From assembly GCF_037042905.1 (NCBI RefSeq), contig NC_087254.1, forward strand, positions 15,237,103 to 15,301,102: a stretch of 64,000 nt of DNA, in the 5' to 3' direction. Below the pieces are notes generated by a model. That model saw only the letters and a list, made by a program, of their open reading frames with translations. It made no database searches and was not told the DNA's origin. The DNA is from Lytechinus pictus. Lineage: Eukaryota > Echinodermata > Echinoidea > Temnopleuroida > Toxopneustidae. Of this stretch, positions 50,101 to 59,997 are shown in pieces. The number at the start of each line of letters is the position of its first letter. Positions within the stretch are counted from its first letter, which is position 1. A program made the translations under genes and the position numbers.

Positions 50101-51554
50101 GTTTCTAGAAAAGTAGGGTTAAGAAAAAAAATTCATTGATGTTTGATTTTTTAAAGAAATTGTGATAGTTAAAAGCCTTATTTCGTGAATGATTTCCAAA
50201 ATGAAGAATATTATCCCTAAAAAAAATATTGTTGATTACCAGTTGTAATTTAAAGTGCAAGTTTCTTATCTCCTTTCATTTAATTTTTTGGGGTTTCAAT
50301 TTATTTTTGAAATCTTGTCAGTATTCATTCACCTTTCAATTAATATTGCTGATTTATCAGTTATGCTTTATATTCTTGAAACCCTAAAGCCTTTAAAGGC
50401 TATAAAATGACAGTGGACTTGCCTCTAGCCTACATTGTAGGTATATGTCCTGATGAGTCTTTTGGAAATTGCTCTTATGTGAACTTCTAATTACAATAGG
50501 GCCTATTTAAATAGATCATTACCTGTTCTGGGGACCGACTGTGGACCAGGTCGATGACTTCCTCCATTCTCCTACGGTAACACTGGTGGCAATATCGCTC
50601 CTCAATGACGGGTCTGGCCCAAAACAGCCCCAGGAACTTAAACATGATCCATAGGAGAAATGGCCACTTCTTCGAAATGTCTTCAGTCACATCCACTGTC
50701 TTCGACAAGCGCTGATTCCTTGAAGATGCAGTACCTTCATCCCTTCCCCTGCTACCAGTATCTGTCCTCATCCTGTCGCTCTCTGTCCTCATCCTGCCGC
50801 TCTTTGGCCCAGGCTGTTCATGGAGCGTTCCTTCAGCAGGTGTTTCACCCATGGTGGTCCGTCGAAATTCGTCACCTCTGTGACCCTGATTACTCTGATC
50901 CCGTTTTCCCAACCCATGTTGCCGGTCATCCTTTATTTGACTTCTTTCCTGGTAGGTCTTGCTCTCATCGATGTTCCTAGATCTCCCTCGTTCAGTGGTC
51001 CCCCATGGGGTTTCACCAATACTCCCATATTTCGCGGGGAGTCTACGCTTTTGAGAAGATAGCACGTAATCGATTTCACTTGTCATAGAACTGCTTCTTA
51101 AACCTTCCAAACCTTCGTCCCCAGTAAAGTAATCCTGGCGATCGACGCCCGCATCCTCACCAGTATTTTCCTTTCTGCGAAGACTGTTACTGCATGCAAG
51201 ATCGCCAAAGGCCTGTCCGATGTTCGTGCTGTCTCCATGAACATGATGAACAATCGGATTCGGGAAGCTCTCCAATCTCTCTGGCGTCTCGTATATGAAG
51301 ATGCCACTATCACCATTACTGGTCGAGGACACCCCGATACGGTCCATCCTCTCATAATCTGAAGGATAGCCATTGATAGAGTGGGATACTTGACCAATAG
51401 CGACTTCATACCTGAACACATCATCTTCACTCCTTCCGTCCATGCGATTTCCTGTAATGGTGCATTCATCCTTAAAGGCTATCTTCCGTTTGCTTTTCGG
51501 AATGGCTCCATTTCTTATGTGCTTTTCTGCATCGGTCAGCGATTCGCTATTCAT
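44195..51554 (-). CDS. Seven-transmembrane protein, candidate gustatory-receptor-like (inverted-topology 7TM) receptor, four coding exons
   Basis: On the minus strand, coding exons are 51554-50523, 50104-49783, 45692-45016 and 44650-44195, joined in phase with GT-AG introns to give 828 residues. Residues 1-294 are hydrophilic and probably disordered, with an RMRTESDRMRTD repeat. A hydrophobic stretch follows (WPFLLWIMFKFLGLFW, 297-312), then YCHQC (321-325) and CRVC (429-432). Seven membrane segments lie near 462-479, 499-519, 559-584, 594-616, 660-688, 710-734 and 771-794. Loops 2-3, 4-5 and 6-7 are rich in Arg/Lys, while loop 5-6 and the C-terminus hold N-glycosylation sequons (NES, NWS, NVT). 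That predicts N-inside, C-outside topology, opposite to GPCRs and as in the insect GR/OR superfamily. The last segment ends IGLFVALQF, resembling the GR signature TYhhhhhQF. GR-like genes are known in echinoderms. The family call is inference; the gene model is solid. No in-frame ATG lies between 51554 and the TGA at about 51668, and a 5' UTR exon may lie upstream. Confidence 0.85.
46993..47163. mobile_element. Palindromic MITE (TTTCATAAAGCTGTTCG family), copy 2, in intron
   Basis: The left arm GTTTCATAAAGCTGTTCGTA pairs with the right arm TACGAACAGCTTTATGAAAC; inner arms pair around TTTAAGAACGA and its near-complement TTCATTCTTAAA. It is the same family as 37183-37357 and lies in intron 2 of the 7TM gene. 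Confidence 0.82.
47404..48621. mobile_element. CACTCTAAAAA-type palindromic element interrupted by a mariner-like element
   Basis: The left end CACTCTAAAAATTGGGTGTT and right end complement CACAGCAAAAACTGTGGTGT resemble each other and the termini of the satellite module. The host is split at TA by the element at 47439-48424. With that removed, about 230 bp remain, the size of the solo satellite relative at 55924-56154. Confidence 0.65.
47439..48424. mobile_element. Non-autonomous Tc1/mariner-like element, 986 bp
   Basis: Terminal inverted repeats of about 36 bp begin CAGTGCGTATCAAAAAAC on the left and, read inverted, CAGTGCGTATCAAAAAAA on the right. Both are followed by TTTACACTTTGAAAAA. TA flanks both sides (47437-47438 and 48425-48426). 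Short frames inside lack a DDE transposase signature that I can recognise. Confidence 0.85.
48622..49366. other. Intron sequence, nothing recognised
   Basis: Part of intron 2 of the minus-strand 7TM gene between two transposon copies. A short imperfect repeat of GAGATCTTGTCATCT/GATGATCAGATGACA-like text occurs around 49160-49300, with no assigned meaning. Confidence 0.45.
49375..49678. mobile_element. hAT-type MITE, 304 bp
   Basis: The termini are CAGGGGCGGATCCAGG and the inverted CCTGGATCCGCCACTG. The flanks TTCTAAGG (49367-49374) and TTCTAAGT (49679-49686) form an 8-bp target duplication with one mismatch, the hAT signature. Internal G tracts near both ends. It lies in intron 2 of the 7TM gene, about 100 bp from exon 2. 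Confidence 0.85.
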
Positions 51555-51599
51555 TTTTGCTTCATTCCTGCTTTTCCTGTTTGGAGAGGGAAGTGAATA

Positions 51600-52720
51600 A
51601 AGCTCAGTGTAAGGACTTTCAGAGTTAGAAAGGAAAATTGCGAAATTCAGAGCATTTAAATGTAATCATCGCATATAAATAAAATAATTACCCCCAAAAG
51701 GAGTACGATGGAATAAAATAAAAACATTAATATCAATATTTGCGTTTCGGTTAGATTTATCCACTATATATCTAATCTTATAGAATTAGAAGCGAAACGA
51801 TGTGTAAAACAATAGTTCCGGCAATCGTTTTGCTATCCAAACATCATAAACTTTGTATGAACAACGATATCAATTTCATTGTTTTTATGAAATTTCCTAC
51901 CTGCAATCATTCGTTGTGCAGGGGCCTTATTAACCGGTCCTTTTATGTACACGCTAACATTCGTTATTATCATTTATCAAAATATTTTACATTTACAGTT
52001 CTTTTCGATTGAATTTTACTTCCAAAATCTGTTTGCCTTCGAAAACTGTCTTTACCGTCCTAGGTCAGCTTACATCACGGGTCTATTAGCATGATTAGAT
52101 TATTTACATTCTCTGTATAAAGGAGTTAGTCAGATCATTTTACATTCTCTGTAGAAATGGGTTTGTCAGATCATTTTGCTGTATTCACATTTTCGCTCAA
52201 ATAAATCACATCATTAATCACTGTAGCTGCCAAATACGACTCTTTTTCTGACATTTTCTATTGCCTATTTCTACCAGCGAGCTAATCGAGTGACTGACGG
52301 ATAAATTAGTGCTTTATAATGAGTGTTATGATGAGTATCTTAATACCCATAATATGAAATGTGTGGAAAGTACGTACCTCACTCTTTATGATGTCCGTGT
52401 GTCAACATTTAATAAATGAGTCGTTGCTCGAAATCATTTTCATAAAAGTATACAAGCTCGAAGATATGGACATATCACCAACTTTTAAGATATTAAAGGA
52501 GACGATTTGGAGAACTTTTATTTAATTGGATACCTACATTGCAGAGCTCAAAGTGGATGCATGGGGGTTCAAGGGGGAAGGGGAGGGAATGATCATTGTT
52601 TAAAAACATTAAATGAGTAGGGGGGGAATCAATGGTTCATTTGGCATTGGTTGTGTGATAGATTGTAAGATGTCATAAACTTAATCAGATATGTAACTAA
52701 GGTGCTTAAGGTCGCGATTT
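51600..52720 (-). other. Upstream region of the 7TM gene, possible 5' UTR exon donor
   Basis: Read on the minus strand, a strong donor-like GAG/GTACGTAC lies at 52381-52372. The reading frame is open but lacks ATG from about 51665 to the ATG at 51554. This would fit a non-coding first exon ending at about 52379 and splicing to a site shortly before 51554. No acceptor is convincing and no TATA box was seen, so this is only a suggestion. Confidence 0.25.
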
Positions 52721-53302
52721 ATAGGGATGCTCTTGGCTTGAAATAATATAATTTAAACAGATAAAGAATAATAAGACAATCAAAATACTGAAAATTTTAT
52801 CAGAATCGGACAAGGAATAACACAGATATGGCATTTTAAAGATCTGCATTATAAGTTCATTGCATGTTTACTATTTATGAATATTCAATGAGCAGATTGA
52901 CGAGATCATACATGTATCTCCACTTGTTCTTTCGTATTTTATTATATGAAATTTGGTTTATTCAAATTGTATCTACCATGAACTAAAAAATTGGATCGAC
53001 AACTGATTTAGTGCATTCATTGCTGCAACTTATTTTATTTTAAAGGAGACACTTTCACATATGTATGAAAAATGAAACAATAATGATTTCATGTAATAAC
53101 ATAAGAAAAGGGAAAGTGGGCATGTTATTTCATCAGCCCACCTAATGAATATTCATGATTACGTGATATTTTCACAAAATATTGCTGAACTTTAAAATTC
53201 TCCGTTATTTGTTATCCGATTTTGATGAAATTTTCAGCATTTTGCTCAATGAATTTCACTCTATCTATTTTTATTTACATATTTTCAGCCTGGAGTAGCC
53301 CT
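52721..53302. mobile_element. TTAA-type MITE (CCAGGCTGAA family), copy 1
   Basis: The right terminus, read inverted, is AGGGCTACTCCAGGCTGAAA, next to TTAA at 53303-53306. The left terminus AGGGATGCTCTTGGCTTGAA is degenerate. Interior words (TGAATATTCAATGAGCA, TTGGATCGACAACT, ATTGCTGCAACTTATTTTAT) match 62153-62831. Non-coding. Confidence 0.75.
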
Positions 53303-53966
53303 TTAATTAAGAACATTTGAAAAGGGCAAATTTGCGGTCACCACGTAAGTTTAAAACCTGTTAGCTCTGATTAGAATAATATGCAATTCCTCGTCACTGC
53401 GCTCATCATTATTCAATCCTGCTGACTCATGCATGTGCACAAATCTTGAATTTGTAGATTTACAACGACTATTTCGTAATGAAAACCGATTTAAATGTTT
53501 ATTTGTTAATGAAATACTCATTGAGGAAGTGAACAGAATAGAAACGTATACAGGTCTTCCGCAATCACTCGATCAAAATAGATTATTTTCTATTTGAGTT
53601 GTCAAAGTGATATTTATTCTGCAGTCAAGTATAAATACAGATATTAATATTACTATCGGGAACAGGTGTTAAGATAATCTAGTGAAGGGCCGCATCTATA
53701 TATTACTTCATAATCCATTAGACTGGGGTTTTTTAAAGGAAATGAATACTGGATAAGTAACTATTAATATGAGTATACAAGGAAGATAAATTCAGAAATA
53801 ATAAGCGTCTCTTTTGTCCGTCTTTTCTGGAAAAGGACGATTGATTACGCTTATTTCCCATGCACATGAAACAAGAGATAAAAATCATTCCAAGTCCAAC
53901 AGTATATCAGCTCATTAACATTCCATTCTCTTTGTCTCTTTTGCCTGGGATAAATATGTATGTCCA
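53303..53966. other. Intergenic, nothing recognised
   Basis: AT-rich sequence between two miniature elements; no exon or repeat can be supported. Confidence 0.5.
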
Positions 53967-54180
53967 CACTCTAAAAACAAATCAGTCAAAAATGACTAGT
54001 TAATAGGGTCAGCTGGGTGCACTATTATTCTAGTCATATTCGAATATTTTCTAGTCGTATTTCACTAGAACAGAGTTATTTCTGACTAGAATATATTTCA
54101 GAAATGTGACTAGACATATCAGTTGCACCCAGCTGACTACTGGTCTAGTCAATTTGACTGAGTTGTTTTAAAGGGGAGTG
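53967..54180. mobile_element. CACTCTAAAAAC palindromic MITE, 214 bp
   Basis: The left end CACTCTAAAAACAAATCAG pairs imperfectly with the right end, which read inverted is CACTCCCCTTTAAAACAA. Inner arms GGGTCAGCTGGGTGCA and TGCACCCAGCTGAC pair well, and TGACTAG words fill the middle. The terminus resembles those of the satellite module family. Confidence 0.75.
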
Positions 54181-54398
54181 AACTGTGTGTGGTCTCTCAT
54201 TGACTGTGTGTTATAAATGCATAGTCTTAAAATATACGTTTTTAGATATCTACTAATACTACGGAGAATAAATTGACCTATATTTGTATTTGTATATAGA
54301 GAAAATAATTTCTTTTGAGAGGAAAGGTAATTGTTTTGCGACTTGGTAACATAATTATTCCGGTATAAATGTGTTAAGTAGTTAATAAGTTATCATTC

Positions 54399-55480
54399 AT
54401 GTGGGTCTATAAACACATCAATTCTAATCATATATTTCGTGGCTCCATTAACATCGATAACAACCATCTTGCTGAAAAACAAGAAACGAAATTCTTAGGT
54501 GTATTAATTGACTCTAATTTAACTTGGAATAGCCACATTCGTTACATTAGCACACTTGTTGCCAGAGGTATTGGCATAATATTCAAACTGAAATATTGTA
54601 TTTCCCAAAGATCACTATTTATGCTGTACAATTCTTTTATTTTGTCACATATATCATATTGCAACATACTGTGGGGTAATTGCAACAAAACGGAACTAGA
54701 CTCAATTCTACGCCTCCAAAAGAAAGCACTCCGCATTTGCTCCCACTCGCAATTTTTAGCACATACTGATCCTATTTTTCGGAACGTTAAAACATTAAAA
54801 ATTCATGACATTCATACTTTCCAAACTGCCATTTTCATGTACAAGTTCTCAACTAAATCTATACCTACACCCTTTCAAGATATTTTTGTTTACAACAGCA
54901 ACTTTCATTCAATATCCTACACGCCACTCATCCAACATCCACCTCACAAACCCGATAACAATATTAGCACACAAAACGATCAGACATCATGGCCCAGACA
55001 TCTGGAATGATTTGCCCAATGATATTAAACTCACTGCATCTATCTTTTCTTTTAAAGCTTCATTAAAGAAATATCTTTTATCGAAGTATTCTTAAATATC
55101 ACACCTGCACATTCACCCACTTGCACACACGCGCACACTTCATTTCTTCTTTCTCGTTTTCTTCTTTCTCCTTTTCTGATGATTTGTGACGTAAGATTTT
55201 CTTCCAGACCTACACCTATAGAATATTTGGTTTCCATGTAGCCCCTGATCCCCCTTTGGCTGCTATTACTCAAGCATTTTTTTTGCTTATATAGTTTGCC
55301 ACTGCATTTGTTTTTCACTACTTTGTCTTATCTTTAAATTGTATTCATGTCTAAATTTTGTTATAACATTGCTATAAATTTGTCACTTTACAATATATTT
55401 TCAATGATTATGTTTATGTATTGTAAATTTTATTATTGACTTTACAATAAATGCAGAAACTCCTGCAAAAAAATATATTA
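54399..55480 (+). pseudogene. 5'-truncated CR1/L2-type LINE, reverse transcriptase C-terminal part
   Basis: The translated text from about 54400 matches the end of non-LTR retrotransposon reverse transcriptases: KFLGVLIDSNLTWNSHI, LYNSFILSHISYCNILWGN and LRLQKKALRICSHS. It continues after a +1 or -1 shift near 54910 in another frame to GPDIWNDLPNDIK and ends at the stop before 55096. A 3' UTR follows to a short A run after AATAAATGC at about 55447-55475. The palm/YxDD region is absent, so it cannot be autonomous. The exact clade is inference. Confidence 0.85.
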
Positions 55481-55769
55481 CTAGACTACACTAGCATTAT
55501 GGGTCAGGAAACTGGCCAGGTATGAGTGGTTGAGGACTTGAGATTGCGATATTGGTTCGTATCTGCTTTAAGAATGCATGGTGCAAAAAAAAAGAATAAT
55601 TGGGTGGATGTTGCTATTTTGTATTGACCAATACTATAATACTTGTACATTATGTATACATCTTGGTTGATTAAATCTCAACTAAAATATACAAATCTCA
55701 ACATCCAAACCATTTCAGCTTTTGGCATATTTTTGTCTTTAATTCCCATCATCTGACCTTACAGACGGT

Positions 55770-56345
55770 TTAATTTCAATTAGTCTAATGCCAATTCGTC
55801 CATTTACCTACGTGTGCACTATCATTTGGTCTCTTATCAGTTCGTCCATTATCCACATCGTCTAATTGCCATTTCATCTACTCACATTTTCGTCTAATAA
55901 AGTTGGACTGAGTGTTTTTATTGCACTGCAAAAACTCTGGTGTTGATTTAACACCAGCCCGGAATCTTTTTATGTCCACACCAGAGAAGTATGGAAACAA
56001 CACCAGTTTGGAATCAAACCGATGCTGTTTTGATACTAATTGGTGTTGATAGGTGTTAGACCAAAACGAAATTGGTGTTGTTTAACACTTCTCTGGTGTG
56101 GACATACATAAATTCCAGGCTGGTGTTAAATCAACACCAGAGTTTTTTGCAGTGTGGACAAAGTGAATGAAAATAATGAACATTAGATCAACTCGTTATA
56201 AGACGAAATGGTCATAGACGAACTGGTGATTAGACGAAGTGATGATTGGACCAAATGGTTGATAGACACAATTTTGATGGACGGAATGGCATTAGAGTAA
56301 ATGAAGGTAGACTATGTGATGAGTGGCAAAAGATGAATGGTCAAA
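55770..56345. mobile_element. Palindromic element (GTCTAATTGCC family), interrupted copy
   Basis: The left arm (TTAGTCTAATGCCAATTCGTCC and related words) and right arm (GACGAAATGG, AGACGAACTGG, GGACCAAATGG) match the copy at 35445-35830. It is split at its turn by the palindromic module at 55924-56154. Non-coding; edges approximate. Confidence 0.78.
55924..56154 (-). mobile_element. Solo copy of the satellite palindromic module (inverted relative to the array)
   Basis: The termini CACTGCAAAAACTCTGG and the inverted CTGGTGTTGATTTAAC-type arms are those of the satellite module. The centre (AATCAAACCGATGC, GTTTTGATACTAATTGGTG, GGTGTTAGACCAAAAC) matches the reverse complement of the satellite centre, so it is the same element in opposite orientation. 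TG flanks both sides (55922-55923 and 56155-56156). There is no satellite non-palindromic half here. Confidence 0.9.
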
Positions 56346-56616
56346 TTTACCTGCAAGGGGGGGGGGTAGGGAGAGCAGATATTTAGGAGTAGGAGGAATG
56401 ACATAGAGGGCAGAGAAATAAACAGAGAAATACATATGTACTCCATAAAAGAAAATTGTTATTGCCAATGTTACACATAATTGTATCAAATTTGTTTGGA
56501 AGAAAATCGGGGGAGTTTCACCATGTTCACTGTTTCTTTTAATCAATAGAACATTCATCAAATAGCATTTCATTATCCAACGCGCGCGTGCACACATTTA
56601 CCCCACACCCACTCAC

Positions 56617-56971
56617 TTTTTTTTTTGCAACATGTTTTTATTACGGATTTCATTCAAATGAATTACATAACTCCAAAAAAATACCAAAAAAAATAAAATC
56701 TTCATTTTATATCAACAAGGATATGCAAAAAAAAAATACATATATAATTTACCAAAAACTGAAGCAAATAAGGACGGAATGAAATTCCTTAAAATTATAC
56801 TTTTATATCTAAAAAAAAAACTTACTTAACTGAGCCCCAAACCCTCTATGTATTTTAATAATAATTAATATTAAATGACTAAATGATTTGCAGGAGAACA
56901 GAAATCAACCTAAATGTATTATTATTGCATCCCATTTTACATTAAGCTTCAACATAACTTTACATAATTAA

Positions 56972-57008
<37 letters not shown>

Positions 57009-58220
57009 CCATACACACATGCACATACCATGCATACGTAAACAAACATAATATATACAAATCTGCATATGAACGTTTAACATTTTGGCGAAATAGGATA
57101 CAGAAAGAAAAGAAACCTGCAAATCATATTGATACAAGAGAAGGGGAAATTGAAAGGAACTAGTAAAAAGAAAAAAAGAAAAAAGAAAATCATCAACATT
57201 CACACCAGGATTCACACTCGCACCACACTAGACACATCCCACCTGTTCACATTCAAATCTCTTTTCACTTTCAGTTCATCCCATTTCTGTAAATTTAAAC
57301 TTAACTTGCCTGACTTCGTTGCCAGGCGACTTTCTCCTTCTATACAACCCGTAATATATTTGTGTATTTTAATGAATGAAGGTACCCGGCCTTCAGCTCT
57401 GGAATTAAAAATTGCATATTTAATAAAAAGAATAACAGAATTGACACATTTAATTCTACAAGAATTTCCAGGTAATCCTAAAAATATTTCCCTCCAATTC
57501 AAAGTTCTTAATTCAGCTAAACAAACATGATCAATACAAAATTGCCACAGAGGTTTAACTTTTATGCAATCCATGAGTATATTAAAGTACGATTCAGTTT
57601 TTGTACAACAAAACGAGCAGTAATTATCTCCCACGAAACCAAATCTCATCAAATGTTCTTTTGTATATATTGCTCCATGTAAAAGCATAAACTGAAATTC
57701 CCTTTGTTTTCTTATAAGAGTTGTACTCCTGATATATCCAAATAATTTACAAATTTTCACATAAGTAAAATTGAAATCACTGTGACCATCCTTGAGTGCT
57801 AATTTATACAGCTCTTGTAGATTGGTAATAAACAAGTTGTAGATTGGTAATAAACAAGTTATAAATTGTTTTTGATTTAATTACTTCAAAGCTGTTTCCT
57901 GTTTTCCAATATTCATACTTATCCCAAAGTCTACGAAATCAATTTTTTAAAACTTTATTGAACCATTAAAATTGTTCCAACTTGGTAGTATAACGTGCAC
58001 AATATCTATTATTTGGAGAAGTTGATTTGCGGTAATACTGAGATTTTGAAAAAAAGTCACAGGCTTCAAGTGGCCATTATCAAAGATTTGATCAACGCTA
58101 AATATTCCTTTATTGAAAAGATCATTATCAAAAATTGTTTTACCTTTTATACAAATATGTTGATTATTGAATATAATAGGGTTAACCTCCTCTTCAGAAT
58201 AACGATATTTCCTTAAGTCT
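56617..58220 (-). pseudogene. L1/Tx1-type LINE ORF2 C-terminal relic
   Basis: Reading the minus strand from about 58200: NPIIFNNQHICIKGKTIF, then FNKGIFSVDQIFDNGHLKP and an LPSWNN block. After one stop near 57940 and a short duplicated segment, the open frame 57835-57212 has REFQFMLLHGAIYTKEHLMR and CSFCCTKTESYFNILMDC. These match the C-terminal domain and CCHC-like zinc-binding end of L1/Tx1 reverse transcriptases. The 3' end is a poly(A) seen as the T run at about 56617-56629. The catalytic core is missing, so this is a dead 5'-truncated copy. Confidence 0.85.
56971..57004 (+). repeat. CA microsatellite
   Basis: A run of about 16 CA units flanked by imperfect CA text, inside the 3' part of the LINE relic. 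Confidence 0.92.
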
Positions 58221-58249
58221 TGTCAAACCTTCATCATTTCTGAATGAAA

Positions 58250-59229
58250 TTGGGGATTTCTTATATCTAATTCTCACACGCATACACCCACCCCAAACAC
58301 ACACATAAATCGCAACCCGTACGTAGCCTCGAGGACCTATACTATTTGTCTACTATCCCTGCTTATAATATTTCCCATAAAGTAATAAAAAAATATATAG
58401 TAAGAAAATATATCACAGGCCTCCATTTGATTTCATTGAAACGAGCTGAGGGTTAATTATTGAGGAAATGTGTAAATATAGTCACTCCGTGCTTAATTTA
58501 CGCTTTTTATGACTCAAACTTCATTCTTGGTTTCATATTGTCGCAATAGAATAGAGCAAGTTTCTTTAAACAATCGTTAGTAATAACACATTTTTTCATT
58601 TTGCCCTTAGATCCTGTACAATGTGCTGTTTTAATTGCTTCAAATCACAACCAGCAAAACGCGCACATGGAAACGATGTAATACTTTTTGTTCCTTTTTT
58701 TTAAAGAAATCTTCTTCATTTATTTTGCTTGGCGATCTAGTTTACTTGATCAATTAAATCTTAAAGGAAATCCATCCTAATCACGTGGTATTATCAAATC
58801 GGAAGAAAATAAAGTCATGCAGTATCTAAAAGTTTGTTTCCTTGTTAATACCAAACCTAACTGTGGCTAAATTTATCTTAGGGGAGGGGCCCAAACAGAG
58901 TTCTTTTTTTTGGGGGGGGGCATTTCTGTCTGACAAAAAAAATGAGTCACCATATTTGCGACATTCTTGTCATTCTTTCTGCCAGAATAAAAAAATCAAG
59001 TTCATCAATCTAGTCACCTCCACCTTTGATGGTAGAAGGGGGTCAATTCTAGGATTCGAGACAAATATTTACACGGTGAGAGGGTGTGGAAGAGGTATGC
59101 CCCAGTAGCCCCCAGTAGGTCTTCTTTTTTTTTGGGGGGGGGGGTAACATAAATTCGTACACATTATTGGAGTCTTCTATGTGTTGAGGCACCTATGGAG
59201 GTTGCCCTCTCTTAGCTCTCTCAGAAAAT
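58250..59229. other. Intergenic, G-tract repeat fragments, no gene
   Basis: AT-rich sequence. At about 58880-59145 two G runs (58908-58920 and 59132-59143) and TGCCCCAGTAGCCCCCAGTAG suggest a decayed G-tract repeat. Nothing coding. Confidence 0.5.
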
Positions 59230-59396
59230 GTGTGATTTCCTTGTATAATAATACGAAGTACTAGTAATTTTATATCATTTCATGTTTGTATTTGAGAATT
59301 ATTCTATTGTTGTAAATTGTACACATGTTTTATTCAGCCTTTGGCTGCGAGGCATGTTTTTAATAAACCATTATTGAATTGAATTGAATTGAGTTT
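59230..59396 (+). mobile_element. LINE 3' end relic with ATTGA tandem tail
   Basis: TATTCAGCCTTTGGCTGC, then TTTAATAAACCATT and repeated ATTGA units at 59373-59393. The same CAGCCTTTGGCTGC...AATAAACCATTA text occurs at 60848-60894. Short tandem tails are typical of CR1/L2-type LINEs. The 5' limit is a guess. Confidence 0.55.
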
Positions 59397-59997
59397 TTCA
59401 AGTTAGGATACGATTAAGGGAGAAGAGAACGGCAACCAGGATCGAGGTCTCTTGTGACAGTAGGCCTATCCTAGAAAATTATGCGAAGGAGCGTAGCGAC
59501 CGAGCAAGGAAATTTGTCATTTTCATCTTGTACTTCGTATTTTGGTATTGTAATAGGATATGCAATAAGAAATTCAATTAAAGTGATGGGTGGCTGTCAA
59601 TCAAGCAAGACTTTCTACTGTATATACGCCAGGGAAATAATTGGATATTCCAGTGAAGAGGTACTTTTAACAGTAAAAAAATAGCATTTTGAACTTATAA
59701 AACATGATAATAAAGTATTTTACACCAAAGAAAGGTATCATTTTGAGCCCAACACAATAAACACTAAAACAATCCAGCCAATCGTGCGAGAGAGCAGGAA
59801 AACAATACTTGTGATACATCAAATTTTGTCTCCAACACAATAAGACTTTCGAGTTAATGTGTTAAGAGGTGTTTCCAAGTGAGCGTTTATACTAAGCATG
59901 AAAATATGATATCAAGGAAGTTTCGTATTTACAAAAAAGAGGTTCAAGGAGGGCAGCGATCTAGCTAGAAAATTTTGCCTTTCTCATTAGTTACAAT

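Noticed and set aside
50660..50980. Plus-strand frames at 50660-51062 and 45274-45684
   Set aside because: Antisense shadows of the confirmed exons of the minus-strand 7TM gene.
44195..51554. Calling the 7TM gene a GPCR
   Set aside because: No DRY or NPxxY motif, and charge and sequon placement predict the opposite topology.
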